Origin: Modestobacter sp. Leaf380
Lineage (GTDB): Bacteria; Actinomycetota; Actinomycetes; Mycobacteriales; Geodermatophilaceae
Direction of reading: 5' to 3'
NCBI RefSeq assembly: GCF_001424485.1
Contig: NZ_LMQC01000003.1
Coordinates: forward strand, 1 to 64,000
Length of the DNA: 64,000 nucleotides
The translations under genes and the position numbers were made by a program. Below the pieces are notes generated by a model. It ran no database searches, was not told the origin of the DNA, and worked only from the letters and a program-made list of their open reading frames with translations. Positions 27,688 to 35,193 of this stretch are shown piece by piece; position 1 is the first letter of the stretch; each line of letters opens with the position of its first letter.

Positions 27688-28851
27688 GTGACAGCGCTCG
27701 ACAGCACACCCGGGACCGTCCGGGACCCGGACTGGCCGGCCGAGCTGGACCGGCTCGCCGCCCGACCGGAGACCCTGCAGCTGGTCTTCCAGCCCATCGT
27801 CGACGTCGCCCGCGGGGTGGTCGCCGGCTACGAGACCCTGGCCCGGTTCCAGGACGCCGACGGCGGTCCCAGCCCGGCCACCCCGGACCGCTGGTTCGCC
27901 GCGGCCGACGCCGCGGGGGTGGGGGCCCGGGTGGAGGCGCTCGTCGTCCGACGGTGCCTGGACCTGCGTGCGGACCTGCCGCCCAACTGCTTCCTCACCG
28001 TCAACGTCAGCCCGCACCTGCTCACCGAGCCCGAGCTGGCCGACCTGCTGCTGTCCGCCGGGGACCTGGCACCCCTGGTCCTGGAGCTCACCGAGCACCA
28101 GGACGTCGCCGACCTGCGGCCGCTGCTGGACGTGCAGGACCGGCTGCGCGACCGGGGCGCGCTGGTCGCCCTGGACGACGCCGGCTCCGGGTACTCGGGC
28201 CTCCAGCAGCTCACCGCCGTCCGCCCGCAGCTGATCAAGCTGGACCGGGCCCTGGTCGACGGCGCCGACCGCGACCCGGTGAAGCTGGCACTGGCCCAGC
28301 TGCTGGGCGAGTTCGGTGCCCGGATCGACGCCTGGCTGCTCGCCGAGGGCGTGGAGACGTGGGGCGAGATGGAGGCCTTCTCCCGGCTCGGTGTGCCGCT
28401 GGCCCAGGGGTACCTGCTGGGCCGCCCGGCGCCGCCGTGGTCCTCGCTGGACCCCGCGGTGGCCGCCCGGCTGCGCGAGGTGCACGTGCGTGGACGGCTG
28501 CGGGAGAACGTCGTCAGCCTCGTGGAGCCCGTCGAGCTGGTGCCGGTCGAGGGGGCTCCCACCGGCCGCGGCGCCGCCGTCCGGGTCGACGCCCACGGCC
28601 ACCCGGTCGCCCTGCTGCTCCCGTGGCGCCGCGACCAGGACCCCGGCGGGCACCGGTCGGCGCCGGTGTCGCTGCGGGTGCCGGCCTCCACCGGGACCGC
28701 CGAGCTGGCCCGCCGGGTCGCCACCCGGCCCGAGGAGACCCGCTTCGACCCCGTCGTCTGCGTGGACGACGTCGGCGCGGTGGTCGGCCTGGTCCGCGTC
28801 GAGCACCTGCTCGCCCGGCTGGCCGAACAGCACGACGGCGACCCCGCCTGA
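27688..28851 (+). CDS. Soluble EAL-domain protein, probable c-di-GMP phosphodiesterase
   Basis: A 387-residue protein without membrane helices. An EAL domain (about residues 25-262) starts LQLVFQPIVDVARG. The signature is ETL instead of EAL (E49-T50-L51), but the metal and catalytic residues remain: the Asn of VNVSPHLL, LELTEHQ, the Asp pair in LDDAGSGYSG, the Lys of LIKLDRALV, EGVE and QGYLLGRP. The last about 110 residues form a separate alpha/beta domain (GRGAAVRVDAHGHPVALLL and FDPVVCVDDVGAVVGLVRVE) with a CBS- or receiver-like look that may sense a ligand. The GTG start is chosen because it leaves a short tail before the EAL domain; other in-frame GTGs exist upstream. Confidence 0.85.
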   Translation: MTALDSTPGTVRDPDWPAELDRLAARPETLQLVFQPIVDVARGVVAGYETLARFQDADGGPSPATPDRWFAAADAAGVGARVEALVVRRCLDLRADLPPNCFLTVNVSPHLLTEPELADLLLSAGDLAPLVLELTEHQDVADLRPLLDVQDRLRDRGALVALDDAGSGYSGLQQLTAVRPQLIKLDRALVDGADRDPVKLALAQLLGEFGARIDAWLLAEGVETWGEMEAFSRLGVPLAQGYLLGRPAPPWSSLDPAVAARLREVHVRGRLRENVVSLVEPVELVPVEGAPTGRGAAVRVDAHGHPVALLLPWRRDQDPGGHRSAPVSLRVPASTGTAELARRVATRPEETRFDPVVCVDDVGAVVGLVRVEHLLARLAEQHDGDPA

Positions 28852-28946
28852 CCCCTGCACCGCCTGACCCAGACCCCCTCGTGGAGCCCACGCGAGACCA
28901 GCACGACCCGAGCACCGCGCCGCGGTGCCGACCCGAGGAGAACACC

Positions 28947-29123
28947 GTGAAGAGCTTCGCCTGTGGGGACGTCGTCCCCGGTTGCGGCCGTACGTTCAGC
29001 GCCGCCGACGAGGACGGCATCCTGGCCCAGGTCGCCGCGCACGCCGGCGCCGACCACGGCCTGACCGAGGTCCCGCCGGCCCTGGTCGCCCAGGTCCGGT
29101 CGCGGATCACCGTCGCCGGCTGA
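28947..29123 (+). CDS. DUF1059 small protein
   Basis: A 58-residue protein, MKSFACGDVVPGCGRTF followed by a helix-rich end (DEDGILAQVAAHAGADHG), which matches the DUF1059 family. Its conserved Cys-Gly-Cys/His pattern (FACGDVVPGC and later HAGADHG) may bind a metal. The function is unknown; members are common in actinobacteria, often with stress genes. The GTG start has a strong GAGGAG. It stands between the EAL gene and the terminator and has its own ribosome-binding site. Confidence 0.82.
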   Translation: MKSFACGDVVPGCGRTFSAADEDGILAQVAAHAGADHGLTEVPPALVAQVRSRITVAG

Positions 29124-29125
29124 GT

Positions 29126-29164
29126 GGAGGGCGGGGGCGCAGGAGACCTGCGCCCCCGCCCTCC
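29126..29164. terminator. Strong bidirectional terminator hairpin
   Basis: A perfect 18-bp stem (GGAGGGCGGGGGCGCAGG and complement) with a three-base loop between the convergent DUF1059 and rhodanese genes. Confidence 0.88.
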
Positions 29165-29166
29165 GC

Positions 29167-29496
29167 TCAGACCACGCGCGGGGGGTTGCCGGTCTCGCTG
29201 ACCATCGGGCGGCCGGCGTCCTGCCACTCGCCCATGCCGCCGCCCACGTTGACGGCCTCGTAGCCGTTCTGGTTCAGCCAGGCGGCGACCCGGGCCGACC
29301 GGCCGCCACCACGGCAGGTCACGTACAGCGGGTCGCCCTCGGGCAGCTCGTCGAGCCGGGCCGGGACGTCGCCCATCGGGATGTGGGTGGCCCCGTCGAT
29401 GTGCCCGGCGACCCACTCGTCGTCCTCGCGGACGTCGAGCACGACGGCGTCGGCGGGGACCTCGGCGGCGGGCACGGTCGGGACCTGCTGCGGCAT
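29167..29496 (-). CDS. Single-domain rhodanese-like sulfurtransferase
   Basis: A 109-residue rhodanese domain. The active-site cysteine is in the loop YVTCRGGGRSARVA (C66), where sulfane sulfur would be carried. The CH2A-like motif VVLDVREDDEWVAGHIDGATHIPMG and the C-terminal VNVGGGMGEWQDAGRP are typical. Single-domain rhodaneses of this size act in sulfur transfer or thiosulfate/cyanide handling; the specific substrate is unknown. The ATG was preferred over one five codons upstream because GGAGAG lies at the right distance. It is divergent from the PH-domain operon. Confidence 0.92.
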   Translation of the reverse strand: MPQQVPTVPAAEVPADAVVLDVREDDEWVAGHIDGATHIPMGDVPARLDELPEGDPLYVTCRGGGRSARVAAWLNQNGYEAVNVGGGMGEWQDAGRPMVSETGNPPRVV

Positions 29497-29547
29497 CGTC
29501 ACGCTCTCCATCGTGGCACGCGCCACCGACTGGGAGGATGGCCCACG

Positions 29548-30078
29548 ATGACCCAGCTGCCGCCCGACCGGCCCGCGCCACCCGCCCCGCCCACCGCGGC
29601 GGCCCGGCTGCCGGCGTGGTCGCTGTCCCGCGACGCGATCGCGCTGTGGACCGTCGAGGGCGTGCTCGGGAGCCTGTTCTGGGTCGCCGTGGTGACGGCG
29701 CTGGAGGTCTTCGCGCCCCTGCCCACCTGGCTGCGCGTGCTGCTGCCGGTGCTGGTCGCCGTCGACGCGGTGGTGATGATCGGGGTGCGCCCGCGGCTGC
29801 GGTACCGGGTGCACCGCTGGGAGGTCACCGACGAGGCGGTCTACACCCTCACCGGCTGGCTGTCCCGGACCTGGACGCTGGTGCCGGTCTCCCGGATCCA
29901 GACCGTCGACGTGACCCGCGGGGTGGTGCAGCAGCTGTTCGGGCTGGCCACCGTGGCGGTGATGACGGCGTCGTCCCAGGGCACCGTGCGGGTGCTGCAC
30001 CTGGAGGCCGACGTGGCCACCCGGGTGGCCGACGACCTGGCCAGGCGGGCGGAGCGGGTGCGGGACGAGGCCACGTGA
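29548..30078 (+). CDS. Bacterial PH-domain membrane protein (YdbS-like)
   Basis: A 176-residue protein with two hydrophobic helices (LGSLFWVAVVTALEVFAP and LRVLLPVLVAVDAVVMIGV) after a proline-rich N-terminus, followed by a bacterial pleckstrin-homology (bPH2/DUF304) domain: YRVHRWEVTDEAVYTLTGWL, WTLVPVSRIQTVDVTRG and FGLATVAVMTASSQG are diagnostic. It overlaps the next gene by four bases, forming a YdbS-YdbT-like pair. These membrane proteins are of unknown biochemical function; in Bacillus they affect envelope stress and antimicrobial resistance. The ATG follows GGGAGGA. Confidence 0.88.
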   Translation: MTQLPPDRPAPPAPPTAAARLPAWSLSRDAIALWTVEGVLGSLFWVAVVTALEVFAPLPTWLRVLLPVLVAVDAVVMIGVRPRLRYRVHRWEVTDEAVYTLTGWLSRTWTLVPVSRIQTVDVTRGVVQQLFGLATVAVMTASSQGTVRVLHLEADVATRVADDLARRAERVRDEAT

Positions 30079-31586
30079 GCGGTCCCTGGGGTCAGCCGCA
30101 GCCGCACTCGCCGCAGGCGGACCCGGCGCACCCGCCGGCCGGCCGGCGCACGTCGTGGCGGGTCGTGCTGGTGCACACCGCGACCTTCCGGCAGGCCCGG
30201 TCGTTCGTCCCGGCCCTGCTGGGGCTGGGCGCCGTCGTCGGCACCCGGCTGGACGCCGGGCCGTGGACCGTCGTGGCCCTCGTGGTCGGGGTGACGCTGG
30301 CGTCCCTGGGGTTCGCCGCGCTGTCGTGGTGGCGGTTCAGCTACACCGACGGCGAGACGGCGATGGTGGTGACCCGCGGCCTGCTGTCCCGCTCGGTGCG
30401 CACGGTGCCCAACGACCGGGTGCGCGGCGTGGAGGTCGAGGCGCCCGCGCTGCACCGGGTCTTCGGGCTGGTCCGGGTGCGGGTGGACGCGGCCGCCGGT
30501 GCGGTCTCCAACGACGAGGAGGAGCTGGTCGTCGACGGGCTGACCCCCGCCGAGGCCGACCGGCTGCGCACCCACCTGCTCACCCGGCGGGCGCCGGACG
30601 TGCCGGCCGAGGCGTTCGAGCCCGAGCCGGTGGAGGAGGAGTTCGCCCGCTTCGACAACCGCTGGCTGCTCTACGCCCCGCTGGTGGGGAGCTACCTGGC
30701 CGTGCCGCTGGCCGCCGTCGGCGCGCTGTTCCGGCTGACCGACGAGCTGCCCGACCGGTGGCGGCCGGAGCTGGACCGGCCCGACCTCGCCGACGGCACG
30801 GTCGTCGTCCTGGTGGTCGTGGCGGCGGCCCTGCTGCTGGTCGTCGGGGCCGTGGTGGGCAGCGCGCTGGTGAACTGGCGGTTCCGGCTGGTCCGCCGCG
30901 GCGGGTCGCTGGTCGCCGTCCGCGGCCTGGTGACCCGGCGGCACACCGAGCTGGAGGTCGACCGGATCCGCGGGGCGGCGGTGTCCGAGGGCCTGGGCAT
31001 GCGGTGCGTGCGGGCCGCTCGGGCCACGGCCCTGGTCACCGGACTGGGCGATGCGACCCGGCGCGGTCAGCTGCTGCCGCTGGGCCCCCGCGAGGAGGCC
31101 TGGGCGCTGGCCCTGCGCCTGGTCGAGGACCCCGGCCCGCTGCGCGCGCACCCGCCGGCCGCGCGCCGGCGCCGGGTGGTGCGGGCGGTCGCCGGCGGGG
31201 TCGTGGTCACCGCGGGCGGGGTGCTGCTGCTGGCGCTGACCGGGCAGTGTTGGCTGCTGGCCGTCGGGGTCGTGCTGGCCGTGCTCGGCGTCCCGCTGGG
31301 CCTGGGGCGGTACGCGGCCCTGGGGCACGCGGCCGGGCCCCGGTCGTTCACCGTGCGCTCGGGCTGGCTGGTGCGTGAGCAGGTGGTGCTGCAGCGGCGG
31401 GCCGTCGTCGGCTGGCAGGTCCGGCAGTCGTTCTTCCAGCGGCGGCAGGGGCTGGCCACCGTGGTGGCGGCCGTCGGGGCCGGCAGCGGTGGCTACCAGG
31501 CGCTGGACGTCGCCGCCGCCGACGCCGCGCCCTTCGCGGCCGCGGCATCGGGCCGCTGGGCCGCGACGCTCAGCGACCCCGGCTGA
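30075..31586 (+). CDS. Bacterial PH-domain membrane protein (YdbT-like)
   Basis: A 503-residue membrane protein with three bPH2 (DUF304) modules separated by helix pairs. Module 1 has WWRFSYTDGETAMVVTRGLL and VPNDRVRGVEVEAP; module 2 has WRFRLVRRGGSLVAVRGLV and LEVDRIRGAAVSEG; module 3 has RSFTVRSGWLVREQVVLQ and FFQRRQGLATVVAAVGAG. This three-module layout is that of YdbT, which pairs with YdbS, the gene just upstream (four-base overlap GTGA). The two products probably form a membrane complex. The function is not established. Confidence 0.88.
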   Translation: MSGPWGQPQPHSPQADPAHPPAGRRTSWRVVLVHTATFRQARSFVPALLGLGAVVGTRLDAGPWTVVALVVGVTLASLGFAALSWWRFSYTDGETAMVVTRGLLSRSVRTVPNDRVRGVEVEAPALHRVFGLVRVRVDAAAGAVSNDEEELVVDGLTPAEADRLRTHLLTRRAPDVPAEAFEPEPVEEEFARFDNRWLLYAPLVGSYLAVPLAAVGALFRLTDELPDRWRPELDRPDLADGTVVVLVVVAAALLLVVGAVVGSALVNWRFRLVRRGGSLVAVRGLVTRRHTELEVDRIRGAAVSEGLGMRCVRAARATALVTGLGDATRRGQLLPLGPREEAWALALRLVEDPGPLRAHPPAARRRRVVRAVAGGVVVTAGGVLLLALTGQCWLLAVGVVLAVLGVPLGLGRYAALGHAAGPRSFTVRSGWLVREQVVLQRRAVVGWQVRQSFFQRRQGLATVVAAVGAGSGGYQALDVAAADAAPFAAAASGRWAATLSDPG

Positions 31587-31640
31587 ACGACCGCTGCACC
31601 GGCACCGCGACGGCGGCCACGAGCACGCCGGCCGAGAGGC

Positions 31641-31656
31641 CGCCCCAGGTGGGGCG
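31641..31656. terminator. Short hairpin between convergent genes
   Basis: CGCCCC, AGGT, GGGGCG lies in the 81-base gap between the PH-domain gene and the convergent TetR gene. A wider GGCGGCC/GGCCGCC inverted repeat overlaps it. It is a weak terminator candidate. Confidence 0.45.
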
Positions 31657-31667
31657 CGGCAGCCACC

Positions 31668-32231
31668 TCAGGAGGCGTCGAGGACCTCGCGCAGGTGGGC
31701 CATCGGGTCGCCCTCGACCGCCCCGTCGACCAGGTCGTCCAGCCACACCCGGAAGGCCGCGGTGCTGCGGGCCACGGTGAGCCGCACCCGCCAGTCGACG
31801 GTGCCCCCGGTGCGGTCCACCAGCGCTGCGGCGACCACGCGCTCCCGGTCCCCCAGGCGCATCAGCGGGTGCGCCCGGGCCGCCGGGGCCTGCCGCAGCA
31901 CCCGGAACAGCCCGGCCGCCCGCTGGTCGTCGGCCACCAGCTCGGCGCCCACCACCAGCAGGGCCGCGTGCAGGGCCGCGGTGTCCGAGACCCTGGCCGG
32001 GGTCGCCGCGAGCTCGGCCTGCACCCGGTCGGCGAGGACCCGGGCCGGCTCGGTGAGCACGTCGTCCTTGGTCGGGAAGTAGCGGAAGAACGTGCGCGGG
32101 GCGATGCCCGCGGCGGTGCAGACCTCGGCCACCGTCACCTCGTCGTAGCCGCGCTCGGCGAACAGGCCGAAGGCCACGTCGACCACCCGGGCCCGGCTGT
32201 CCGCCCGCTTGCGCTCCCGCAGCCCGTCCAC
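31668..32231 (-). CDS. TetR-family repressor divergent from an MFS exporter
   Basis: A 187-residue TetR protein. The DNA-binding domain is near the N-terminus: RARVVDVAFGLFAERGYDEV and the helix-turn-helix VTVAEVCTAAGIAPRTFFRYF, followed by PTKDDVL, a textbook TetR pattern. The C-terminal domain is the usual dimer and inducer-binding bundle. The start is the GTG giving MDGLRERKRAD, supported by GGAGAGG at good spacing. It is divergent from an MFS drug/metabolite exporter, and the intergenic DNA contains two GGCA-N5-TGCC dyads, so the protein probably represses both its own gene and the exporter. Confidence 0.9.
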   Translation of the reverse strand: MDGLRERKRADSRARVVDVAFGLFAERGYDEVTVAEVCTAAGIAPRTFFRYFPTKDDVLTEPARVLADRVQAELAATPARVSDTAALHAALLVVGAELVADDQRAAGLFRVLRQAPAARAHPLMRLGDRERVVAAALVDRTGGTVDWRVRLTVARSTAAFRVWLDDLVDGAVEGDPMAHLREVLDAS

Positions 32232-32277
32232 GTCGTCCTCTCCGCTGTGGTGCACCCGACCCGGTGTACGGGACAAC

Positions 32278-32317
32278 GAAGTGGCACACTCTGCCTCGTG
32301 GCACAGTCTGCCACTTC
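32278..32317. promoter_or_regulatory. Double operator between TetR and MFS genes
   Basis: Two GTGGCA-N5-TGCC elements (GTGGCACACTCTGCC and GTGGCACAGTCTGCCAC) sit two bases apart, framed by an outer inverted repeat GAAGTGGCA / TGCCACTTC. The layout suits two TetR dimers on overlapping promoters. Binding is inferred. Confidence 0.7.
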
Positions 32318-32372
32318 CTGTCCTGGCCAGTACACCGTCGTGCCGCGGGACCACGATCCGTTGGAGGACCCC

Positions 32373-33824
32373 GTGTCCGGAGCCACCCGCACCGCCGCAG
32401 CGCCCGCCGCTGCCGCCGAGCCCGACGAGGGCTGGACGGCGCCACAGGTCACGGCACTGTCCGTCGTCGCCGTCCTGGGCGTCATCGTCGCACTCACCAC
32501 CTCGCTGCTGGTCCCCGTGCTGCCCCAGCTGTCCGCGCAACTGGGGCCCGACACGCCCTGGCTGCTGACCGTCACGCTGCTGGTCGGCGCCGTCGCCGTC
32601 CCCGTGTTCGGCCGGCTGGCCGACCTCTACGGCAAGCGGCTGATGCTGATCGTCGCCGCCGTCGCGCTGACCGTGGGCTCGGTGGTCTGCGCCCTGTCGG
32701 ACACCCTGGCCTGGCTGATCGTCGGCCGCGGCATCACCGGCCTGGCCACCGCGGCCATCCCGCTGGGCATCAGCCTGATCGGCACCGTGCTGCCGCCGAA
32801 GCGGGCCGGCACCGGGATCGCCCTGGTCAGCGCGACGCTGGGCATCGGCGGCGCCCTGGGCCTGCCGCTGGCCGCCTTCATCGCCGAGCACACCGACTAC
32901 CACGTGCTCTTCTGGATCTGCGCCGTCGGCGGGCTGGTCGCGGTCGTCGGCATCCTGACCGTGCTGCGTGAGGTCCGCACCGAGACGCGCGGCCGGATGG
33001 ACCTGCCGGGCTCGGTCCTGCTGGCCGCCGCCCTGGTGTCCCTGCTGCTGCCGCTGGCCCAGGCCTCCCGCTGGGGCTGGTCGGACCCGAAGACGATCGG
33101 GCTGCTGGTGCTGGCCGCCGTCCTGCTGGTGGTCTTCGTCCTGGTCGAGCGACGGACGGCGTCCCCGCTGGTGGACATGGTCACCAACGCCCGCCCGGCG
33201 CTGCTGCTGACCAACGTCGCCTCGGTCTGCGTGGGCTTCGCGCTGTTCGCCAGCCTCATCGGGACGGCGTCCTACGTGCAGGCACCGGAGGCCTCGGGGT
33301 ACGGCTTCGGCTCCTCGGTGCTGGTCAGCGGCCTGTGCCTGCTGCCCAGCGGCATCGCGATGATCCTGCTGTCCCCGGTGTCGGCGAAGCTGTCGGTGCG
33401 GTTCGGCCCCAAGGTCACCCTGGCGCTGGGCTCGGGCGTCATCGCGGTCGGCTTCCTGGGCCGCATCCTGTTCACCGGCTCGTTGTGGGAGGTCGTGGTC
33501 TTCACGACCGTCGCCGGTGCCGGCACCGGCATCGCCTACGCCGCCATGCCCAGCCTGGTGCTGCGGGCGGCGCCGAGCTCCGAGTTGGCCGCCGCCAACG
33601 GGCTGAACACGCTGGCCCGGTCGGTGGGCAGCTCGCTGGCCAGCGCCATCGGCGGCACCCTGCTGGCCGCCTCCACCCTCACCCTCGGGACGACGGTGCT
33701 GCCCTCGCTGACCGCCTACCGGGTGTTGTTCGCCGCCTGCGCGGGCGCCGCGGTGCTCGGTGCGGTCATCGCACTGCTCATCCCGGCGGCGACCCCGGCG
33801 GAGCGGGAGGCCGTGCCCGCCTGA
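32373..33824 (+). CDS. MFS drug-efflux transporter (DHA2, 14-helix type)
   Basis: A 483-residue major facilitator protein with about 14 hydrophobic helices, expected to pump a compound out in exchange for protons. The motif-A sequence FGRLADLYGKRLMLIVAA between helices 2 and 3 and the motif-C-like GIGGALGLPLAAFI are visible, with the long helices and the loop VEVVVFTTVAGAG typical of EmrB/QacA. The GTG start (MSGATRTAAAP) has GGAGG at five bases. It is divergent from a TetR repressor and probably induced by its ligand. The substrate is unknown. Confidence 0.9.
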   Translation: MSGATRTAAAPAAAAEPDEGWTAPQVTALSVVAVLGVIVALTTSLLVPVLPQLSAQLGPDTPWLLTVTLLVGAVAVPVFGRLADLYGKRLMLIVAAVALTVGSVVCALSDTLAWLIVGRGITGLATAAIPLGISLIGTVLPPKRAGTGIALVSATLGIGGALGLPLAAFIAEHTDYHVLFWICAVGGLVAVVGILTVLREVRTETRGRMDLPGSVLLAAALVSLLLPLAQASRWGWSDPKTIGLLVLAAVLLVVFVLVERRTASPLVDMVTNARPALLLTNVASVCVGFALFASLIGTASYVQAPEASGYGFGSSVLVSGLCLLPSGIAMILLSPVSAKLSVRFGPKVTLALGSGVIAVGFLGRILFTGSLWEVVVFTTVAGAGTGIAYAAMPSLVLRAAPSSELAAANGLNTLARSVGSSLASAIGGTLLAASTLTLGTTVLPSLTAYRVLFAACAGAAVLGAVIALLIPAATPAEREAVPA

Positions 33825-33831
33825 GCCGGGG

Positions 33832-35073
33832 TCAGGCCAGCCGGGAGACCAGTCCGCGGGCGGCGGCGGGGTGGTCCCCGGCGAGCAGGCCGGCGGCGGC
33901 CAGCACGTACCGGTCGTCGACGGCGACCTCGGTGCCGGTGAGGACGCCGCCGGCGCCGCCGCGGTCCCCGCCCAGCCGGGCCACGACGGCGTTCCGGGCG
34001 GTGCGGTCGGCGTGCCGGAAGACACCGCCGGACAGCACCACCAGACCCACCCCGCGGGCGCTGGCACCGCCCGGGCCGTAGGCGGCCTCGGCCCGCAGGT
34101 GCCGGCGCAGCGCGACGGTGGCCGCCGCCTCGCCCAGGGCCAGCGCGCCGTCGGCCAGCGGCGGCAGGCCCTCGGCCCGGGCGGCGGCGCGCAGGTCGGC
34201 GACGGCGTGGTGCACGCCGAGGTCGCCCTCGACGGTCCGCCGGTGCGCGGGGACGCCGACGGCCTCCCGGCGCAGCGCGGCCTGCTCGGGGTCCAGGTCG
34301 GGCACGCAGTAGACGTCGGTGGTGGCCCCACCGACGTCGAGCACCACCACCCCGGGGACGTCGGCCTCGGCACGCAGCCCGGCCAGCACGACGACGCCGT
34401 CGAGCACCGCGTCGGGGGTGACGGCGCGGACCCACTGGCGCAGGCGCGGGTCGGTGGACAGCCGGTCCCCGCCGATGACGTGCTCGAGGAAGACCGCCCG
34501 GATGCCGGCCCGGGCCTCGTCGGGCGCGAGCTCGCCGATGTCGGGCAGCACGTTGGCGCAGACCGTCACCGGGTGGCCGCCGGCGCGCAGCACCGCGGCC
34601 ACCTCGGCCGCGACGTGCGCGTTCCCGGCCAGCACGACCGGTACGGACCCGTCCGCACCGGCCAGCGCGCCGGCGTTGTGGGTGAGCACCGCGGTGTCGC
34701 CACCGTCGGTGCCCCCCACCAGCAAGACCACGTCGGGACGGGCCGCGGCGAGGGCGACCAGCGCGGCGTCGTCCAGCCGCCCCGCGGCGACGTGCACGAC
34801 CCGTGCGCCGGCGGACAGCGCCGCGCGGTGCCCGGCCTCGGCGCTGATGAGCTGCTCGTAGCCGACGACGGCCAGCCGCAGCCCGCCCCCGGCGCTGGAG
34901 CAGGCCCGCACCGGCACACCGCCGAACCCGGCGGTCGCCGCCAGCACCCCGCGGACGACGTCGTCGAGCGTGGTGGGCGCCTGCGCGGTCGCCAGCAGCT
35001 CCCCGGTGGCGACGTCGACCAGCGCGGCCTTGGTGTACGTCGAGCCGATGTCGACGCAGGCCACGGTGCTCAC
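33832..35073 (-). CDS. GlmL-like ASKHA ATPase (glutamate mutase repair protein family)
   Basis: A 413-residue protein of the sugar kinase/HSP70/actin superfamily matching GlmL/MutL of methylaspartate (glutamate) mutase operons. The first phosphate loop is VACVDIGSTYTKAALVDVAT, followed by ACSSAGGGLRLAVVGYE, LLVGGTDGGDTAVLTHNA, and the second phosphate loop VVLDVGGATTDVYCVPD. In clostridia GlmL is presumed to reactivate the B12-dependent mutase (GlmS/GlmE). No mutase subunit gene is next to this copy; the neighbours are an MFS exporter (convergent, seven bases away) and the acetate-type symporter. Its true partner may be a different B12 enzyme elsewhere. The GTG start has only a weak ribosome-binding site. 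Confidence 0.8.
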   Translation of the reverse strand: MSTVACVDIGSTYTKAALVDVATGELLATAQAPTTLDDVVRGVLAATAGFGGVPVRACSSAGGGLRLAVVGYEQLISAEAGHRAALSAGARVVHVAAGRLDDAALVALAAARPDVVLLVGGTDGGDTAVLTHNAGALAGADGSVPVVLAGNAHVAAEVAAVLRAGGHPVTVCANVLPDIGELAPDEARAGIRAVFLEHVIGGDRLSTDPRLRQWVRAVTPDAVLDGVVVLAGLRAEADVPGVVVLDVGGATTDVYCVPDLDPEQAALRREAVGVPAHRRTVEGDLGVHHAVADLRAAARAEGLPPLADGALALGEAAATVALRRHLRAEAAYGPGGASARGVGLVVLSGGVFRHADRTARNAVVARLGGDRGGAGGVLTGTEVAVDDRYVLAAAGLLAGDHPAAARGLVSRLA

Positions 35074-35134
35074 CCCCGGAACCCAACCAGCCCCGCCCTC
35101 CGACCGGAGGACGGGGCAGGTGAGGCGCTGGAAC

Positions 35135-35188
35135 GGCCCCGGTGCAGGGACCCGCGACGTGCGGAGCGCGTCGTGGGGCACCGGGGCC
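35135..35188 (-). terminator. Terminator of the DUF485-actP operon
   Basis: GGCCCCGGTGC and GCACCGGGGCC form an 11-bp stem enclosing a further GC-rich fold. It starts six bases beyond the actP stop on the minus strand. Confidence 0.65.
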
Positions 35189-35193
35189 CTTCT

